A stretch of 7,591 bases of DNA from contig CAAGRO010000423.1 of assembly GCA_900772695.1 (NCBI GenBank), positions 1 to 7,591 of the forward strand, given 5' to 3'. The stretch comes from an uncultured Oribacterium sp. (lineage in GTDB: Bacteria; Bacillota; Clostridia; Lachnospirales; Lachnospiraceae). The position numbers and the translations under genes were made by a program. Each line of letters begins with the position of its first letter. Within the stretch, counting starts at the first letter, position 1. Shown here piece after piece: positions 4,777 to 7,591 of the stretch. A model generated the notes under the pieces. The model was not told where the DNA came from. It saw only the letters and a list, made by a program, of their open reading frames with translations, and did not search any database.

Positions 4777-6186
4777 ATGAAGATTTTTAATACGATGTCC
4801 CGCATGAAGGAAGAGTTTAAGCCGATCGAGGAGGGGAAGATCCGTATGTACGTCTGTGGACCGACGGTCTACAACTTCATCCATATCGGTAACGCGCGTC
4901 CGATGATCGTGTTTGATACCTTCCGTCGTTATATGGAGTATCAGGGCTATAAGGTAACCTATGTTTCGAACTATACCGATGTCGATGATAAGATCATCAA
5001 GGAGTCCATCGAAGAGGGCGTAAGCTGCGGCGAGATCACGAAGAAGTATATCGCCGAGGTCGAGAAGGATATGGATGCGATGAACATCGAGCCGGCGAGC
5101 GCACACCCGAAGGCGACCGAGGAAATCCAGGGCATGATCGATCTGATCAAAACCCTGATCGAGGGCGGCAATGCGTATGTCGCTGCCGACGGTACGGTTT
5201 ATTTCGATACGACCTCCTTCCGCGGCTACGGAAAGCTGAGCCATAAGAACATCGATGAGCTGCAGTCCGGTTTCCGTGATCTGAAGGTGTCCGGTGAGGA
5301 GGGCAAGCGTACCTCCACCGATTTCGTACTCTGGAAGCCGAAGAAGGACGGCGAGCCGTACTGGGAGTCTCCGTGGTGCGAGGGTCGTCCGGGCTGGCAC
5401 ACCGAGTGCTGCGTCATGGCGCCGAAGTACTGTGGCGGACGTCTCGACATCCATGCCGGCGGTGAGGACCTCATCTTCCCGCACCACGAGAACGAGATCG
5501 CACAGTATGAGAGTGCACACCACGAGATCTTCTCAAACTACTGGATGCACAACGGATTCATCAATATCAACAACCAGAAGATGAGTAAGTCCCTCGGTAA
5601 CTTCTTTACCGTCCGTGACATCACTGCACAGTATGACCCGATGGTGCTTCGTTTCTACATGCTGAGCGCCCACTACCGTAATCCGCTGAACTTCAGTAAG
5701 GAGCTCATGGATGCGGCGAAGACCTCCCTCGACCGTATCTACACGGCGCTGGATCGTCTGCGTGAGCTGAGTGCGAAGGCACAGGGCGCGGCGATGACGG
5801 AGAAGGAGCTGGTGGACCAGAAGGCAGTCGATCAGCTGCAGGAAACCTTCAACAGCAAGATGGACGACGATCTGAACACTGCGGATGCGATCACAGCGAT
5901 CTTCGAGCTCGTGCGCCTGGCGAACATCACAGCGACCGAGGAGAGCACAAAGGCTTACGTGGACTATGTGCTTGCGAAGCTCGAGCTGCTCATGGGTGTG
6001 CTGGGTCTTCGTACCGAGCTTCAGAAGGATGATCTCGACAGTGAGGTAGAGAAGCTGATCGAGGAGCGTCAGGCAGCACGTAAGGCGAAGGACTTCGCCC
6101 GCGCGGATGAGATCCGTGACCAGCTGCTCGCCATGGGTATCGTTCTGAAGGATACCAGAGAAGGCGTGAAGTGGAGTCGTGCCTGA
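4777..6186 (+). CDS. cysS: Cysteinyl-tRNA synthetase
   Basis: A class I aminoacyl-tRNA synthetase that charges tRNA-Cys with cysteine in the cytoplasm. At 469 residues it has the usual family length. The signature HIGH motif appears as HIGN (36-39, in GPTVYNFIHIGNARP), and KMSKS is at 268-272. The zinc site used to select cysteine is complete: C27, C211, H236 and E240. The C-terminal anticodon-binding region keeps the conserved ARADEIRDQLLAMGI and VKWSR elements. The start at 4777 is chosen because AGAGGAG (4765-4771) lies five bases upstream and the protein then begins MKIFNTMSR as in relatives; the longer in-frame starts at 4720 and 4759 would add non-conserved residues and lack a ribosome binding site. 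It is first in the cluster and overlaps mrnC by one base (TGATG). In Bacillus the same genes follow gltX and cysE, which are absent here. Confidence 0.97.
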   Translation: MKIFNTMSRMKEEFKPIEEGKIRMYVCGPTVYNFIHIGNARPMIVFDTFRRYMEYQGYKVTYVSNYTDVDDKIIKESIEEGVSCGEITKKYIAEVEKDMDAMNIEPASAHPKATEEIQGMIDLIKTLIEGGNAYVAADGTVYFDTTSFRGYGKLSHKNIDELQSGFRDLKVSGEEGKRTSTDFVLWKPKKDGEPYWESPWCEGRPGWHTECCVMAPKYCGGRLDIHAGGEDLIFPHHENEIAQYESAHHEIFSNYWMHNGFININNQKMSKSLGNFFTVRDITAQYDPMVLRFYMLSAHYRNPLNFSKELMDAAKTSLDRIYTALDRLRELSAKAQGAAMTEKELVDQKAVDQLQETFNSKMDDDLNTADAITAIFELVRLANITATEESTKAYVDYVLAKLELLMGVLGLRTELQKDDLDSEVEKLIEERQAARKAKDFARADEIRDQLLAMGIVLKDTREGVKWSRA

Positions 6187-6686
6187 TGGATTTCGAGATT
6201 TTCAAGCGCTATAAGGAAAAGCTGAATCTGAAAGCGGTGGATGTCCAGACGACTTCACCGCTTATTCTCGCGTACATCGGCGACTGTCTCTACGACCTCG
6301 CCGTGCGGGAGTACATGGTGTCGAACTTCCCGGGTGTGGTCAATGCTGTCAACCAGAAGAAAACGACCTTCGTCTGTGCGCATGCGCAGTCGGAGATCAT
6401 GGGCTATCTGATCGGACAGGGCGTGCTGACGGATGAAGAGATGTCCGTCTACCGTCGTGGCCGGAACCAGAAGTCCGCGACGCACAGTAAAAACAGCTCC
6501 ATCCAGGAGTACCGCCGTGCGACGGGCTTCGAGGCGCTCATCGGTTACTTATATCTGACCGAACAGTACGAGCGCATGATCGATCTGGAGGCGAGAGGCA
6601 TCGCCCACCTGCAGGAGCTGGAGGACCGCTACGGCGAGATCCGGCATGAACCGGCGGCTGGGGCTGTCGAGACCGAGGAAGAGTAA
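6186..6686 (+). CDS. mrnC: Mini-ribonuclease III
   Basis: A 166-residue RNase III-type endonuclease lacking the double-stranded RNA-binding domain. In Bacillus subtilis this enzyme matures the ends of 23S rRNA, with help from ribosomal protein L3. The RNase III signature AYIGDCLYDLAVR carries the catalytic aspartate D33, and GFEALIGYLYL carries the second metal-binding acidic residue E116. HAQSEIMGYL and YRRGRNQKS are also typical of the family. The last 20 or so residues are acidic and not conserved-looking. The ATG at 6186 is preferred over GTG 6171: it gives MDFEIFKRYK, sits in a TGATG overlap with the cysS stop (translational coupling), and has GGAG nine bases upstream. The neighbourhood between cysS and rlmB is the conserved Bacillota arrangement and supports the call. 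Confidence 0.93.
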   Translation: MDFEIFKRYKEKLNLKAVDVQTTSPLILAYIGDCLYDLAVREYMVSNFPGVVNAVNQKKTTFVCAHAQSEIMGYLIGQGVLTDEEMSVYRRGRNQKSATHSKNSSIQEYRRATGFEALIGYLYLTEQYERMIDLEARGIAHLQELEDRYGEIRHEPAAGAVETEEE

Positions 6687-6699
6687 ATCGGTCGGAAAA

Positions 6700-6771
6700 C
6701 GGTATTTTACCGACATAAACATCGCATCTGATCGCAGAAGCAGCTTCCGAAGCGCACCGGTTTTCGGAAGC
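6700..6771 (+). other. Two hairpins between mrnC and rlmB
   Basis: The 120-base gap contains CGGTA (6700-6704) with TACCG (6708-6712) around TTT, and GCTTCCGAA (6743-6751) with TTCGGAAGC (6763-6771), a nine-bp perfect stem with an 11-base loop. Neither is followed by a T tract, so they are more likely mRNA processing or stability elements than terminators. I see no clear promoter for rlmB. Confidence 0.4.
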
Positions 6772-6789
6772 GGACATGGATACGAGTAC

Positions 6790-6810
6790 AGGAGATAAAT
6801 GAAAGCATGA
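6790..6810 (+). promoter_or_regulatory. Shine-Dalgarno and three-codon minicistron before rlmB
   Basis: AGGAG (6790-6794) is optimally placed (four bases) for an ATG at 6799, not for the rlmB ATG at 6807 (12 bases). The ATG at 6799 opens only ATG-AAA-GCA-TGA, whose stop overlaps the rlmB start as ATGA. Ribosomes may start on the minicistron and reinitiate on rlmB, or rlmB may simply use a long spacer. Confidence 0.4.
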
Positions 6811-7550
6811 GAGACGAAGAATTTACATTGATCGGACGGAATCCGGTCATCGAGGCATTTCGCGCGGGCAAGGCGATCGATCGTCTGTTCGTACAGGACG
6901 GGCTCCACGACGGCCCGATTTCCACGATTTTACGCGAGGCGAAGAAGGCCGGTGTGAAGCCGGAATTCGTGAAGAAGGAGCGCCTCGATGAGATCGCCGG
7001 GCAGGGCGCGAGCCACCAGGGTGTGGCGGCGTACCTCGCGGCGTTCCACTACAGCAGCGTGCAGGAGATGCTGGACGCTGCCCACGAGAAGAACGAGGAT
7101 CCGTTCCTCTTCATCCTCGACGGCATCGAGGATCCGCATAACCTCGGCGCGATGATCCGTACCGCGAACCTCGCCGGTGCCCATGGCGTCATCATCCGCG
7201 AGCGGCGTGCCGTCGGCCTGACCTCGACCGTCGCGAAGAGCTCGGCAGGCGCGCTGGAGCACACCCGCGTGGCGAAGGTGACCAACATCGGCCAGACCAT
7301 CGAGGAGCTGAAGAAGGAGGGCATGTGGTTCGTCTGTGCCGACATGGACGGCGAGCTCATGTATAAGCTGAATCTGAAGGGCTCGATCGGACTCGTCATC
7401 GGAAATGAGGGCGAGGGCGTTTCTCGTCTCGTGAAGGAGAAGTGCGATATGGTCGCCTCCATCCCGATGAAGGGCGACATCGACTCCCTGAACGCATCCG
7501 TCGCCTGCGGCGTACTCGCGTACGAAATCGTACGGCAGCGGCTGAACTGA
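6807..7550 (+). CDS. rlmB: 23S rRNA 2'-O-ribose methyltransferase (TrmH/SpoU family)
   Basis: A 247-residue SPOUT-class methyltransferase that uses S-adenosylmethionine to methylate ribose 2'-hydroxyls; in E. coli RlmB acts on G2251 of 23S rRNA. The N-terminal L30e-like substrate-binding domain starts with LIGRNPVIEAFRAGK (8-22). The three SpoU motifs are complete: motif 1, HNLGAMIRTAN (111-121, with N112 and R118); motif 2, GLVIGNEGEGVS (195-206); motif 3, IPMKGDIDSLNASVA (219-233). The start at 6807 is the only reasonable in-frame one and matches the family's N-terminus, although its Shine-Dalgarno is unusually distant. Position after cysS and mrnC is as in Bacillus. The family call is firm; the exact target nucleotide is inferred, since some Gram-positive paralogues modify other rRNA or tRNA positions. 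Confidence 0.93.
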   Translation: MRDEEFTLIGRNPVIEAFRAGKAIDRLFVQDGLHDGPISTILREAKKAGVKPEFVKKERLDEIAGQGASHQGVAAYLAAFHYSSVQEMLDAAHEKNEDPFLFILDGIEDPHNLGAMIRTANLAGAHGVIIRERRAVGLTSTVAKSSAGALEHTRVAKVTNIGQTIEELKKEGMWFVCADMDGELMYKLNLKGSIGLVIGNEGEGVSRLVKEKCDMVASIPMKGDIDSLNASVACGVLAYEIVRQRLN

Positions 7551-7558
7551 CGAAGCGT

Positions 7559-7590
7559 GGGCCGGTGGAGACATCAGCCCGGGCCGGTGG
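7559..7590. repeat. G+C-rich direct repeat, 22-base period, cut by the window edge
   Basis: GGGCCGGTGG occurs at 7559-7568 and again at 7581-7590. The intervening bases end in GCCC, so GGGC 7559-7562 can also pair with GCCC 7577-7580. It lies just after rlmB and could be the start of a tandem repeat or a terminator region; the window ends before this can be resolved. Confidence 0.4.
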
Positions 7591-7591
7591 C

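Noticed and set aside
4738..5523. A 261-codon open frame on the minus strand opposite cysS.
   Set aside because: It is a shadow of the highly conserved cysS, with low-complexity composition and no family motifs.
6171..6185. GTG start for mrnC at 6171.
   Set aside because: It would overlap cysS by 16 bases and add five residues absent from the usual N-terminus; ATG 6186 has the coupled TGATG arrangement.
6930..7574. A 214-codon open frame on the minus strand opposite rlmB.
   Set aside because: It is a shadow of rlmB, which carries all three SpoU motifs; the antisense product resembles no known protein.
7559..7591. Start of a CRISPR array.
   Set aside because: The repeated unit is only ten bases with a 12-base gap, far shorter than CRISPR repeats and spacers, and no cas gene is nearby.

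Overview
This window looks like chromosomal DNA from a Gram-positive anaerobe of the Clostridia, most likely Lachnospiraceae-like. The taxonomic call is an inference. It rests on the cysS-mrnC-rlmB gene order known from Bacillota, strong AGGAGG-type ribosome binding sites, a membrane-anchored HtrA protease and the style of the proteins. The host genes are rich in G+C, while the insertion sequence at the left is visibly more A+T rich.

Region 1 (about 3-1546, minus strand) is an essentially complete IS110-family insertion sequence of the IS1111 type. It encodes a 384-residue DEDD recombinase with its own promoter and ribosome binding site, and it has subterminal inverted repeats at both ends. 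About 300 bases of non-coding DNA lie downstream of the recombinase stop. That region folds into a 5' stem-loop followed by two further stem-loops, and a perfect TTGACA box sits just upstream. This is the place and approximate architecture expected for the guide RNA (bridge RNA or seekRNA) that directs such elements to their targets. It is the most interesting content of the window.

Region 2 (1547-1745) has no gene. It holds a long, nearly continuous hairpin immediately beside the left end of the IS, which may be the palindromic neighbourhood the element inserted into.

Region 3 (1746-2681, minus strand) encodes a diacylglycerol/lipid kinase-family protein. Its two nucleotide-binding motifs depart from the family consensus (GGEGT for GGDGT, and KTDND for GTGND/GSGND).

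Region 4 (2682-4623) is a 400-base divergent intergenic stretch followed by an HtrA-like serine protease on the plus strand. The protease has an N-terminal membrane anchor, an intact catalytic triad, one PDZ domain and an unusual Gly/Ser/Asn-rich tail ending in an aromatic/Gln-rich segment. A strong hairpin follows the gene.

Region 5 (4631-7550, plus strand) is a translation and RNA-maturation cluster with a good promoter: cysS (cysteinyl-tRNA synthetase), mrnC (Mini-ribonuclease III, overlapping cysS by one base) and rlmB (TrmH/SpoU 2'-O-ribose methyltransferase). A three-codon minicistron sits between the rlmB Shine-Dalgarno and the rlmB start. Of these, cysS charges tRNA-Cys, while mrnC and the methyltransferase act on rRNA. 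The window ends in a G+C-rich direct repeat of 22-base period, cut off by the edge.
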